DNA of 64,000 nt. Source: Echinarachnius parma (Eukaryota; Echinodermata; Echinoidea; Clypeasteroida; Echinarachniidae). The notes under the pieces were generated by a model, which had not been told where the DNA came from, did not search any database, and saw nothing but the letters and a program-made list of their open reading frames with translations. This document shows, in pieces, positions 36,942-48,434 of this stretch (the first letter of the stretch is position 1; each line of letters opens with the position of its first letter). The position numbers and the translations under genes are program-made. The stretch is taken from assembly GCA_037951105.1 (NCBI GenBank), contig JBAMJV010000894.1:24636-88635 (forward strand). Reading direction: 5' to 3'.

Positions 36942-39900
36942 TTCTGTGTAGATGTGTGAAAATGCGCTGCATGGTGCATGCAACATTAGAACCTCCTTAG
37001 GTTTACTTAATCAGAAAGTTATGTACAGTTATCTAAGGCCTGAATTCCCAAATGGCATTTATATCAATACCAGCTACCAATATTGTCATTTTAGCAGCAG
37101 TCAATGGTGTATATTGGTTAATACACCAGTTAGATTTGTTTTTAACAACGGTGTAGGTTAATAATAATAATAATAATAAACATATCCCCCCAGCAGAGAC
37201 ATAGAATTGTATTCATGAACCAACATAATCATAATATTTTGGATCATAAAATTACTAAGAACTTTACAAAATAGTCCAAGTACATGTATATACTGCTTTA
37301 ACACAGCTCCTTCAATTATAAGACTACAAAGGACTGCAAGTTTATGTATTTTGTACAAGCATGAAATGAATAATTTTGCAGAATTCAACATCTGTATTTT
37401 GTTATACAAAATCTTTATTCTGTTATCAATGGACTTTACAAAATATATACAAGCACGAAATGTACATGATGAACAAAACATTCAACTCACTGAAGACATT
37501 GGCTCGAATTCTCATCAGTGGCACTTCTTTACTCCAGACCATAAAAGAAAATAATAAGCAGTAACTGTTTAAACCATATCACACCCGTATCACACATTTT
37601 ACAAGCACCTTGTCTTCATTATCAATGCAATTCTTTCTGCAAAATCATCCAAACAGTGTGTCTTAACATTCCAGTCATAGTACAGAGCTAGCAACATTGA
37701 AATTCAACAATCAGGAAGATTAAAGGAAATTTCATCAGAAATCAGGGAGATATAATTATGTAAAATGCATACAACCTCATGGCAATAATATTTCGAAAAT
37801 CAGGGAGATTGGCTGATGGGATGAAATCTGATGGATTAATCTGGGTCTATTTTTAAGGAGTCTCCTGCAAAATCAGGGAGACTTGGCAGCTCTGAATTAT
37901 ATTGTTGTTGTGCCTGGATCATCCAAGACATTTTATTACAGTTGACCGATTATACTATGACTGGAATGTCAAGCGATCCTTTGTCTGATCCCTTAGCAGC
38001 CAGAAATAAAGGGATTTATAGAATAATGAAAAGAAACAATTACAATATCTCCAGTGGCAAATGAAAACCATCAATGGGCTAGTAAAAATTCCACAGGTGT
38101 AAAAGGTTTAAACAGTTATTGGCAATTTTATTTAAGTTGTGCCACTGGTGAGAAATTAGGTAAATATGATTTGGTATAATGCCAATCATTCATAGATTCC
38201 AGCACCAAGTATGTTGGGGACCCTTCGGGTAAACAATATTCAAAAACATACAATTCAAAATTAATTCATGCATTAAAGGGTACCATCACCCAAAAATAAT
38301 ATTCTTTTTAAAGAAAGGTAACATCTTTAGTATTCCATTCCATCAACAAGTTCACAAAAATATGTTTCCAGAAAAAAGAAAAAAAAATTGGAAACGCATC
38401 ACCATTCTAAAGCATGCGTTCATGCGGTCTGAATTACGCACACTGCTATGTGTGCGGTGAATTGCAATGTGTGCAGAGCGAACGAATCGCCCGGGAATCT
38501 ATTGTTTATAAACGTGCGCGTGAATATAGCATTGGCGCACTCGCAAATGGTTGGCCCGTATGGAAACAGGAAATAGCAGTGGTTCCGTCAGTGGTGGAAA
38601 TTAATTGCTTTGTTTATGAATTACACAACCCTTTGCAAAATGTTGGGTATCTATTTGATATCACAAAACGGTACTAAAACATATAATAATGTGTTGTTCT
38701 TTGCCTGGTGGTCCCCTTTAATACATCACTGATTGCGTCAAACATATCAATTAAGTTGTTAGTGAAAACATCCAGAGGGTTTGATTTCCAGTATTATAAA
38801 ATGAAATTAACATTATCAGACTTAGTATTGATTTCCCATATACAATTACAAGGGTGGGGTAGGGCTATAATTATTGGTAATTGCCTTCCTAATGTCTACT
38901 TTAAATGTCTATATAAATATCCCAGAATAAACTTTGAAATATGCCCCACTGCTGTGTTAAGTGCTCCCGAGACACGCATTCCATTCAGCCAATGTCATTG
39001 GGTTAGCGCGTAAAAATACCAGCCTATAAATACCACCATGTTCAAAACATGTGCAACAAAAATACTTCACATAACCCAACCCCTCATTCATTGACACAAG
39101 ACAATTAGATGTTTGGGCAGTAATGCCGAAACTCCTTTGGGAGTGGGGTTAGGGGCAATTATTACTTTTGAAACGCTCGACAAGCAAACAAATTATTGTT
39201 TCCGCCACCTCTCTTGGCCTGGTATGATAAGTCTTTAAGGGGGGCGGGGCATTAAAAAAAATAATCCAACAAGCATTATTAAATAGTCTTGACGCCATCC
39301 CCCCCCAAAAAAAAAAGAGACAACTACAACAACAACAACAAATTTCCATGTGCACTTGGCAATCATCCACTGTCCCCATTATTCTGGCTCCTATGTTTAG
39401 AAAGAGAAGGGCACTAAGTCTATTTTAGTTTTACAGAGATAATCCCATTTAAAGTTAAGGAGCTTTGTAGAAACCCAATATAGCTCTATAGTCTTTGATA
39501 AATATTAGAAAATTTAACAAATTAGAAACAATTATCTGAAAATTTGGAAAGAAATAGAGACGGCTCAGACCTACCAGATGGTATTACTATTAAGATCTTC
39601 AACTTGGTTTAGTCAGAAATTGACTTAACGCCCGTCTCACTCTCACCCGACAACATAACAATGGACTATCTGTTTGTTTGTTATATTGGGAATGGCTATT
39701 TTTGTATTCATGATCTACCAGGCTAGACAGAGGCTGAGCCAATTAGGATCACATACCTTACTTCACATTTCTCTCTGTCTCTCTCTCTTCCTACCCCTTG
39801 CATGCACATTCATGCAGTAATAAGAGTTACAAGGGGGAATGATATGATGCTAAAGTATGACATTGTACATTGCAGCTGTACAAAACAGCACATTACATGA

Positions 39901-40387
39901 CTTGGGCATGACTTGGGCTCCGTTACAGAAAGAGATAAAATTGATTGTGAAGTTCATATTAATTAAGTCAGAAAACATACCTCTATGAACCAATCAGATT
40001 TGTGCATTTAGTCACATGTTATGACTTGCAATTAATCGCAACTGTTTCTGCAACGGGGCCCCGATCATGAAATCTTCATTACCCTTCTGGCATCATAGTT
40101 ACACATCCCAAGGTTAAACATATTATGTGCAGCCCCAGCTACCTAAAAACCCAATGCACACTGAGCAGACTTGACCCGATTCGACTGGTATTCGGAAGAC
40201 TCCTGGCTCGACCCGACTAGCAAAATCCGAGTGGCGAGGCAATGCACATTGAGCCCATCGGATCACTCATCAGAATGATTTCAGTCAGATCGGGTCGAGT
40301 CGGCTCTTTGAGTGTTTGGCTTTACACATCTTGGCAAATTAAGGCAATTCAATTCGAGTACACAAATTCTTATGAAGCACCAATACA
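36942..40387. other. Gene-free interval between ASPP and MED29
   Basis: Apart from the TTAA MITE at 38277-38717 I see only an ATA/ATT triplet repeat near 37160 and unique-looking AT-rich sequence. No exon with splice or homology support was found. Confidence 0.45.
38277..38717 (+). mobile_element. TTAA MITE, copy 3 (family of 16755)
   Basis: It is flanked by TTAA at 38273-38276 and 38718-38721. It aligns closely with 16755-17184 throughout, including GCATGCGTTCATGCGGTCTG and GGAAATTAATTGCTTTGTTT. The target duplication is intact. Confidence 0.85.
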
Positions 40388-40530
40388 GCAGGGCTGTAGT
40401 CTAGTCCACAAGTTCCGAGTCCGAAATGAAATAGCATGTTCTCATTTGTTTTACATTCTGACTCGGCTCCGAGTCCGCGTTCCAAGACCATTAAAAAGCA
40501 GTCTCAAGTCCAGACTCGACTACAGTCTGG
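40388..40530. mobile_element. Short inverted-repeat element with GACTCGAGTC-like arms
   Basis: Ends GGCTGTAGTCTAGTCCAC and GGACTCGACTACAG-type sequences are imperfect inverted repeats. GAGTCCGA/CTCGGCTCCGAGTC motifs fill the middle. It sits immediately beside the first duplicated MED29 exon copy. Confidence 0.45.
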
Positions 40531-40607
40531 CTTATATGTCCCAGTTTCTGACAGCACTCCTTGAGCAAAGAGTGAACCTCAGCAGTGCACTTTATCTGAG
40601 GCCTCAC
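40527..40607 (-). pseudogene. Duplicate A of the MED29 last exon
   Basis: On the minus strand it reads QIKCTAEVHSLLKECCQKLG and then HISQT, against QIQCAAEVHSSLMECCQKLT and HISQT in the true exon. The frame is open but the MED29 stop codon is lost and the upstream half of the exon with its acceptor is absent. Confidence 0.75.
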
Positions 40608-40692
40608 TATGATCATCATCCCTAAGTACAGCGGGAACGGACAGAAACATGGCTCCTCTGTCTGAGTCTTTGAGTCAATTTTTACGTCTTCA

Positions 40693-40860
40693 AGGCTTTG
40701 CTATGTCTGACTTGTGTGTCTCAGCTTCTGACAGCATTCCAGAAGAAAAGAGTACACCTCAGTAGCGTGCTTAAAATCTGATACCTGATCAGGCCTTCAC
40801 TGTATCTGAGTCTTGACTGTGCTGACATACTGCACTGTGGTCGAAGCTTTAAGTGGAACC
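40693..40860 (-). pseudogene. Duplicate B of the MED29 last exon
   Basis: On the minus strand it reads TTVQYVSTVKTQIQ and then hits a stop, followed by an insertion. It resumes as TEVYSFLLECCQKLRHTSQT with a stop at the same place as the true MED29 stop. It is broken and has no acceptor, so it is a pseudo-exon. Confidence 0.75.
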
Positions 40861-40962
40861 TTAAAGAAATATAGCTACTTTGGTCAATTACACCACTTTG
40901 CTGCTTCCCTACTCCTCAGTCCACTTTATAGCATTGTCTTTGACCTATTTTGTAGCATTTTG

Positions 40963-41178
40963 CTATGTCTGACTTATGTGTGTCAGTTTCTGACAGCATT
41001 CCATGAGCGAAGAGTGCACCTCAGCTGCGCACTGTATCTGAGCCCTGACAGTGCTGATGTACTGGCCTGTGGTCAGGCCCTCCGCGGGGACCATCTCTGG
41101 TTTGTGTACGTGCATGAGGGGGACTTGGGTGTAGCGCTCTCCCTCCATGTACTGTGTGGAGCAGTCTTGGGCCAGTTT
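40963..41178 (-). CDS. MED29: MED29 exon 4 and stop
   Basis: 71 codons plus stop, acceptor CATTTAACAG. It encodes KLAQDCSTQYMEGERYTQVP and a C-terminal helix QYISTVRAQIQCAAEVHSSL. Two decayed copies of its 3' half lie just downstream at 40693-40860 and 40527-40607. Confidence 0.95.
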   Translation of the reverse strand, partial: KLAQDCSTQYMEGERYTQVPLMHVHKPEMVPAEGLTTGQYISTVRAQIQCAAEVHSSLMECCQKLTHISQT

Positions 41179-44100
41179 CTGTTAAATGGAATACAGAGAG
41201 CAATTATCCGAAAGAGAATTAAGGTTGATAACTACTGACAAGTATTATGAACTACTATGTTTGAAATGAAATTAGCACTGTCCCTTTAGCTTGGGACCAC
41301 TGAAATAAACTTAAGCCACCCACATTTTATGAAAGTGAAATTGTACCTGCCTGACTTGCCAACATACTTTTTAAGGTTTTTCTTTGTTTGAAGACATCCC
41401 ATTCTGGAATAGGGCCAGCAAAATTTGAACAGTTTCTATTTTACTATTATACTAATATATCTGTGCTGCACATCCTTGCCAAGTGTTTTCAACGTTTTGT
41501 GACGTCATATGGTTTAAATGGGGTTAGGTGGTTGCCTATAAATTACATAAAGCGCATGCAGATACCAAACAAACACAAACAAGACAAAAATATTTAAAAA
41601 GAATCCTAGACAATCATAACTGATCCCAAGGCAAAATTAATTTCAGAATGATATTTTTAATGCAGGCAAGCTTAAAAAGTAGCCCCCAAAATAACACTTT
41701 TCCCCTTCACTATTCAAATGTAAATTCTGATCAGAACAAAACATACCAAGTACAGCTCTAACTGGTCACAAAGAGAGCAGAATTCTTCCATGCTTTTATC
41801 AAATCTGGCTGCCGTTTCATCTGGAAGTTTGCTGTAGACAAAGAAAAGAAGTCAATCAATACATATATTATGTTTAAAAGTGTAACAATTAGTGTAATTT
41901 AACTCTTTGTAATTAAATCATAAATTGACTAGATGGACGTGCAGTCGAAAGGGATGGCTCCGCCATAGCACAATTTTTATATCAAGCCCAAATTTGCTTG
42001 ATGGTTATGGAAATCAGATGTCTCAAGGTTAAAAGTTATTTTTGCATATATGAGCCCTGTGACCCTTAAATCTATCCAGCTTATTAAGATGCATAGAGGT
42101 ATCAAGTTTGATGGTACTGTCTGATCGACAGGTTTTTGAGATACCCTAAATCTCTGTGTATAGGACGCACCTGTGTACAAGACGCATCCCCCTTTTGGCC
42201 CCAAAAAGACACCATGTAGTGATTTTTCTTAATAGTCACCCAGTAGTGCTGTTGGAATGCGTATGACACAGGTCTAGGCCCTGACAAGAGCTTACTGTCA
42301 GAAGTAGCCATCATCAACATATACATTTTCTCATATTAAAAATAGTGGTAAGTAAAAAATTGCATGAGCAGTAACACACTGCTGCTCATTAAATATGCAA
42401 TTTTTTTTTACTAACCACTATTTTTAATGCGAGAAAATGTATATAAAAATTATGATGAATGCTACTATTGGCAGTAAGCTTTAACAGGAGCCAAGACTCA
42501 TGTCACAGCACAACAGGGTGACAACCTGTGCCTGTACATAAGATGCACCCCCCACTTTTGAAATTTTCCGTCAGAACAAAAAGTGCGTCTTATACACGGA
42601 TATTTACGGTAACGCAATAATTTTCTTTTGGGTTGACCATCTGACCCCAAATCTAATCTTTCCATTATTTATCCATGTTATATTCAGGCACCAATTTAGT
42701 TTTATAGTACTCTGTCAACAAGTTCTTGAAATATTGCATGTAACGAGAATTTTTAAAAATATACTGAGCCAAATGACTTTTGACATCATGACCCAAAATC
42801 TAGCTAGTCATTGGCTCTCCAAGATACATACAGGTACCAAGTTTAATTGTAATCTGTCATTCAGTTCTCGAGATTTTGCAAAAACAAGCTATTTTGTGCA
42901 ATGAGCCCTGTGACATTCAACTTTGACCTCATGACCTAAAAATCTGATTGTTACATGGAGGAGGTAAATATTTGTATTGTGATCAAAAGTTTAAAATACC
43001 AATACAGATGAAAGTTTATACTAAAATCTTACCTTGTATTGTCAATTGCAGCAGACTGGGAAAATGCATGGGCTGCAATCTTCATCAAGTTCTATAGAAT
43101 AAAGAGGTAACAAATACACACAACAAAATTAACAAACTTGTCAACAAAAATCTACATCAAAAACTATATGAACAATAATTAAATTCTCTTTGAACTAGAT
43201 GTTGATGGAAAAATAATATTGTTTTCTGACATTTTTACCAAAATATACATTTCTATAAGCATTGACATGAGTAGATTCAGATATCTTTAGACTTGGGACG
43301 AATACCAATTTTGCCATCCGAATAATTAGCCAAAATGGTATTCAAATAAACCGGTTATCTGATTGTGTCATTAGTTGTAAGGCAATGAAGCCATACCCCC
43401 CCCCCCCATATAATTCAACAAATCAAAATACGATTCAGATTACAAGTAAAATCCTTGCTGCACAATGCATACATTGGATAGAGCTGTGGTTCAATGTGAT
43501 GTAGCTAGTATACTTGGAGTGACCTATTTTAATAGCCTCTTGCAGTTTTGCAGTTTGTTTGGCTTTGTTTTTTCATTGGTATAGCAATGCTAGAAATTAA
43601 AAATTTTGCCTTGTGGCCCAGTGACAGTCGGGCAAGTAAAAACAAGATTTTTCAACTTCTAGTGGCCCTAAACCTAAATCTAGTGTCCCCAAACAGAGTA
43701 AAAAATAACAAATTATGTTGCATTTGCTTGCCCGATCAAGCCAGTAGAATATAGGATCAATGAAATGTGGTGGCCGCAAAGCTAATTTTTAGTTGCTCCG
43801 GGCCAGCGGGCCTATGCTGGGCCCCAACATTTATTAGTATTCCAATGGAATATATTGATATTGATATGGATATTACAGCTGTTTCTAAACTGATTTTGAT
43901 CCAACAAAGTTTATACTGTCTTTAATATTGTGGCAATGTGATGTTGGCTCTTTAAAATTGTACAGTTTAGTTTGTCATTGTCCCTCACAGAAACACAATT
44001 ATCTCTTGAAGCACCCTCTACACCAAACTGACTTTATTTAAAGCTCTTCATTGGTAAATTCAAATCATAAATTATAAACTTGATAAAAATAAAGAATAAT

Positions 44101-44991
44101 TTAATCAAACAACAACATGTTGAATACGAAAATAAAACATGGAAAAGGCATGATAAAAATCATTCTTGTCCTGAAAAAACACACAACCAAATCTAAAGAC
44201 ACTGTCATACATATATGACCGCACACGCGGTACCCCGGGGTACCGCATTGTGTAGCGCCATCTTGCATCCAACCGTACCGCAGCTATTGCGTTGTGCATG
44301 CAGTGCAGCGCGCGATTGTATGCACGCTATACCCACAGTACAGCCCTAAAAATTAATAAATAATTAAACAAAATGGCGGATTTTCGTATGGTACCCCGGG
44401 GTACCGTTTATGTCATCATATGACAAAATAAAACATGAAGAAATATGTACGGTATAACTTATTAATATTAATTTGTGAAATAAAGTAAATTAAACACAAA
44501 TACACAAATTTAATAAATTTAATTTAGGAATTGTGCAAACAAAAACATAATGAAATAAACAACAAAAGTAATGAGTTTTGGTTTCCGCAATACATTATTT
44601 TTTTACTTTTTAAAAGTTTAAAATGTTGTTTTATTTTTAAAATAAGGAAATGTGCGTGTGCCAGCATGCATACAGCGTCTGTTTACTTAGTTATATTATA
44701 ACAACATCCATTCAAATTGGTAAATAAATACTTTGAGCTATTATTATATACCCTTAATGATTCCTTGAGATGAACCACCGTGACCTTGACTTGTCTGATG
44801 ATGGTATCATGTTGGTCAGGATGTGGAGCTTGCGGTGGGTGCGCTACTTGCTGCTGCTGCTGCTGCTGCTGTGGGGCACCAGGCTGTTGTTGAACCTGCG
44901 GCTGCGGGGCCTGCTGGCCTGGCATTCCCTGAGGAAGCGACTGTGGAACACCGCCCATCGCATGGACATTTGGAGGTTGCATACCAGCCAT
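40963..44991 (-). CDS. MED29: Mediator complex subunit 29 (MED29), complete
   Basis: Four exons, 44991-44752, 43091-43033, 41831-41747 and 41178-40963, splice in frame to a 199-residue protein; human MED29 is 200 residues. The N-terminal 60 residues are Gln/Pro/His-rich with an 8-Gln tract. The conserved part reads VVHLKESLRNLMKIAAHAFS, RFDKSMEEFCSLCDQLELYL, and YISTVRAQIQCAAEVHSSLM ending in HISQT. Compare human QLKESLQTLMKVAAQNL, RFDKCLEEFYALCDQLELCL and YLAVIKAQIACAKDIHTALL. MED29 (Drosophila Intersex) is a metazoan Mediator subunit of the tail/upper-middle region that helps couple activators to RNA polymerase II. Exon 1 starts at the ATG at 44991-44989; the upstream in-frame codons lack an ATG. 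Introns hold several mobile elements. Confidence 0.95.
41747..41831 (-). CDS. MED29: MED29 exon 3
   Basis: 85 bases, acceptor TTTGTCTACAG, donor GTATGT, phase 2 in and phase 0 out. It encodes SKLPDETAARFDKSMEEFCS followed by LCDQLELYL, the best conserved MED29 segment. Confidence 0.95.
41929..42960 (-). mobile_element. Decayed Helitron-type element, inverted, in MED29 intron 2
   Basis: Read on the minus strand it ends in CCATCTAG followed by T, preceded by GCGGAGCCATCCC and TTGGGCTTGATAT, as at the 3' end of 5282-6731. The interior has degenerate TGACCTCATGACC and ATCTGATTNNNNNATGG-type segments of the 151-bp repeat. The 3' hairpin is damaged. The element at 42144-42609 has inserted into it. 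Confidence 0.7.
42144..42609. mobile_element. TA-flanked foldback MITE nested in the Helitron remnant
   Basis: Ends CCCTAAATCTCTGTGTATAG and its counterpart CGTGTATAAGACGCAC-type inverted repeat (…TATACACGGATATTTACGG) are flanked by TA (42142-42143 and 42610-42611). Almost the whole element folds back. The central arms (about 42304-42370 and 42381-42475) pair around a GAGCAG/CTGCTC tip. Confidence 0.8.
43033..43091 (-). CDS. MED29: MED29 exon 2
   Basis: 59 bases, acceptor TTCTATAG, donor GTAAGA, phase 0 in and phase 2 out. It encodes NLMKIAAHAFSQSAAIDNT, matching human TLMKVAAQNLIQNTNIDNG. Confidence 0.93.
44227..44405. repeat. Two identical GGTACCCCGGGGTACC palindromes in MED29 intron 1
   Basis: GCGGTACCCCGGGGTACCGC (44227-44246) and GGTACCCCGGGGTACC (44390-44405) are perfect palindromes about 160 bp apart. 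They are flanked outside by GTCATA/TATGAC sequences. The enclosed stretch is CpG-rich and includes GCGCCATCTTG and AAAATGGCGGA, both YY1-like. It could be a MITE with palindromic ends or a regulatory cluster. Confidence 0.6.
44752..44991 (-). CDS. MED29: MED29 exon 1
   Basis: 80 codons from ATG at 44991, donor GTATAT, phase 0. It is low-complexity (Met/Gly/Gln/Pro with a CAG-type Gln run at about 44850-44873) and then QHDTIIRQVKVTVVHLKESL. The Gln run is a potential length polymorphism. The lower-complexity start is typical for MED29. Confidence 0.93.
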
Positions 44992-45380
44992 ATCTTCGCC
45001 AATTTTTACCGTTAACAATCAGAAATGTAGACCACGTATGTATTTGATTCACGCTGTTGGTGCAGATTAGTTTCTCCACGAGAAATCTGTTCAATTTACA
45101 CGCAAATCAAGAAATCTTCCCTACAAACAGCTAACTAACTCAAAATATAACACATGGGACTAACTGCTTTGTATATTGTACGCGCAAATTGTAGTAACGT
45201 ACGGTAATAGTATTATAGCCACGAACACAACCGCGATATACCGGTACCGAAGTAACTCCCGTCTTTATTATATTGGTAAAAAATCTGTGAAATAAAACAA
45301 CATTATAGTTATACTACATACTAAAGCTCAAAAATGCACAAAGTACTCACATGCACCAGCTATGAAGTCAAGTGTGTGCT

Positions 45381-45421
45381 TATTTGTTTATTTATTTGTT
45401 TGTTTGTTTGTTTGTTTGTTT
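45381..45421. repeat. TTTG/TTTA tetranucleotide microsatellite
   Basis: About ten TTTG-type units lie upstream of the MED29 start. No function is evident. Confidence 0.85.
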
Positions 45422-45608
45422 AATAATTGTTTTAGGAATTATGTTTTGATCTGTCATAATTAGCCATAGCAGCGATAATTATGTTTCTCCTCCCCAATCC
45501 TATAATAGACTTCCTGCAATGGGAGAAGGGTTAGCCAGGGAAGAGAATGAGACTATATAGAGGAGGAGAAATTAGAGGAAAAGGAGGAGAAGAAGAAGGA
45601 AGGAGGGC

Positions 45609-45643
45609 GGGGGGGGGGGGGGGGGGGGGAGGGGGGGGGGGGG
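45609..45643. repeat. Poly-G tract
   Basis: About 35 bases are G with a single A. The preceding 60 bases are GGAGAA-type purine repeats, so the whole stretch is a strand-asymmetric purine run. Confidence 0.95.
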
Positions 45644-46057
45644 CGAGGAGATCATTGCAATCAACTGTTGGGCCTGGAAAATTCGACTGACTTTGATAGG
45701 CGTAATTTATATTTGGGAATAAGGAGCAAATATAAGCGTTTTTATAATACTTTTCATGACTGTTAGCAATGGCGTAAAATATATATTCCAAGTTCAATGG
45801 AATACAAAATAAAGTATACGGGCAACTCCAGCGTCACGGACATTACAAATCAGAGAATTTTCATGACTTTCCAATGCCACTACTAACTCATACCTCTAAC
45901 TAATGTCTAACTTTTATTTTGATTACAAAACAATATCCTAGTTAAGTATGCAAAAAAAGTTTCAGAACATTTATCCAATTCGTTACCGAGTAATTCTGCG
46001 AAATGTGCGCCGTCACGGACATTACATCTTTTGGACATGACTTTTTGCATCCATATA

Positions 46058-46780
46058 CCCTGATAGCAGACACTGGTAAAAATTACGTCAAATTTACGTC
46101 ATTTTACGTCGGGTACGTCGTCTTAACGACGTCTTAAATTAACGTCAAAAGGTGAAGATTTTGCACCCGCGTTTACCGTGATATCGACGTCATATTTTGA
46201 CGTGATATTGACGTATTTTTTTCCGAAAAGGCGTTTTTATGACGTCTTTAAGTCGTCAATTTGTACCATTAATTACGTTATTAAGACGACATAAAGACGT
46301 CGTATTGGTCAAAATAAGACGTGATTTTTACGTCTGGATTTGACGTGATTTTCACCTTGTGTACGTCGTCTTTAAGACGTCGTAAATTAACGTCAAAAAG
46401 TGAAGATTTTGCACCCGCGTTTACCGTGATATCGACGTCATATTTTGACATGATATTGACGTATTTTTTCCCGAAAAGGCGTCTTTATGACATCTTTAAG
46501 TCGTCAATTTGTACCATTAATTACGTTATTAAGACGACATAAAGACGTCTTATTGGTCAATATAAGACGTGATTTTTACGTATTGATTTGACGTGATTTT
46601 CAAGTCGTGTACGTCGTCTTAAAGACGTCATAAATTCACGTCAAAAAATGAAGATTTTGCACCCGCGTTTCACGACATATAGACGTCATATTTTGACGTG
46701 CTAACGACGTCTTTTTATGACGAAAAGACGTCGTATTGACGTCATATTTTGAAGTGATTTTTACATTATTAATAATTAAA
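46058..46780 (+). repeat. 248-bp tandem repeat, block 1 (three units)
   Basis: TGAAGATTTTGCACCCGCGT recurs at about 46153, 46401 and 46649, spaced 248 bp. Each unit also contains AAGACGACATAAAGACGTC and GGTCAAAATAAGACGTG-type segments. Confidence 0.9.
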
Positions 46781-48434
46781 AAATTGAGATGGTTATGTCT
46801 TGTAGTATATTCCACAGTCAACACTTTTATAACATATAATATAATATATAATATAATATAATATAATCCTATCCTATCCTATCCTATTCCTAAATCCTAA
46901 ACCTATCCTATAACCTACGTCTAACACCTTACTGATCAGTTGTCGTATAGGTTCCGTATATATATCCCGCTTCTTAGTATGTGAGATTTAAATGGTTAGT
47001 ATGGACTGTTTAGTATTTCAAAGAGTTGATGCTTAAATAATTAATTTGCAAATCATGTTGAAAATATTAAAAACAGGTTGGTATTTATATTAGTTTTAAT
47101 ATCTGCAAAAACAAGATCATAATAACAATGTTTTCAATGTAAATAGTTATAAAAATTGGAATTTTACTTTGCACTCTAATGCGATTGTTTATAATCGATC
47201 ATGAATGAATCCTGTATCCATTAGACCTGAAGACGTTAATCATAAGTTCTACTGTATTTTCTTTTGTTATTCATGTTCTAAAAGGTTTCTTTAGAAAATT
47301 TAGCAATATTACCACCTTGGGATCATTGGGTTATTTCCACTTTGATACGATCGTTTATAATCGATCATGAATTATTCCTGTAGGCGATCCTATTATGTTG
47401 TAGACGTTCATAAGTCCAATATTTGTTTGTTTGTTTTTACTCATGTTCTAAAGGGATTCTTTAGGAAATCTAGCAATATTACCACCCTGGCATCATTGGG
47501 TTAATTCCACTTTGATACTATCGTTTATAATCGATGATGAATTATTCCTGTAGGCGATAATAGGTTGTAGACAGTCCAATATTTGTTTGTTTTTTCTCAT
47601 GTGCTTAAAGGTTTCTTTAGATAATTTAGTAATGTTACCTTGGCAACATTGAAAATTTGTTGTAGAATTAGCATTATACAGATAATCAGCTAAATTGCAT
47701 ATTTGTTTTATTAGGTCAGAGGCAGGCGCGCCGGAAGCAGTTTTGGATTGGGGGGGGGGGGGGGGGGGGGGCAAGGGGGCTCACAATTTTGGTGTGTATA
47801 GGGGCTCATGCCCAGCCACACTCTGGGTTGCCAAGTTTGAGCAGAGGTGAGAGTGAGACATTGCGAGGGAGCGAAGCGACTGAGCGGGGGGAGGGTGTGG
47901 GGGGGGGGGGGGGGTGTCCCCCCTCCCACGGTAGGGAGTTTTTGCATTTTTGGACTTGAAATTGTGCAATCTGATGCATACCTAGATAGGAAATTCGGCT
48001 GTATTTGGGAAAGCGTGATATGATTTGATCGACCAGAAAGTTTTAATATATTTTTCACGTAGAAAACAAATAATTGACACACTAATAAATATGTACCCCA
48101 AGCGAAGCGCCTGAGGGCTGGGGCAGGGAGGGAGGGGGAGGGTTTGGGAGGGGGTATCCCCCTCCCACGGTAAGAAGATTTTGCATTTATGAATTTGAAA
48201 TTGTGCAATCTGGTGCATACCTAGATAGGAAATTCGGGCTTAAGATTAACTGCATCTGGGAAAGCGTGTTATGATTTGATATATTTTTCACGAAGAAAGC
48301 AAATAATTGACGCACTAATAAATATGCACCACTCCCACTTAAATATTGTATTTAGTGTCATACACAGTTCCAACATAAACCATATATGGCTTATGTATGA
48401 TCCAACAACATGGCCTACAGCCAATAATGAATAT
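46781..48434. repeat. Insertion between the two ACGTC satellite blocks
   Basis: It holds ATAAT and CCTAT microsatellites (46840-46890), a 168-bp tandem repeat in three copies (47160-47640, marker GTTTATAATCGAT at 47187, 47353 and 47523), poly-G runs (47750-47771 and 47899-47914), and a roughly 239-bp direct duplication (marker CCTCCCACGGTA at 47923 and 48162) with GCGAAGCG/GGGGGAGGG motifs. No ACGTC satellite occurs in it. Confidence 0.7.

Noticed and set aside
38414..38677. 87-residue ORF
   Set aside because: It lies inside a TTAA MITE present in three copies; the other copies do not keep the frame.
44770..45047. Plus-strand Leu-rich and Ala-rich ORFs
   Set aside because: They are antisense to the Gln/Pro-rich MED29 exon 1 (CAG-type run).
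47711..48218. Pro-rich minus-strand ORFs
   Set aside because: They are produced by poly-G tracts and a 239-bp direct duplication; there is no homology or splice context.
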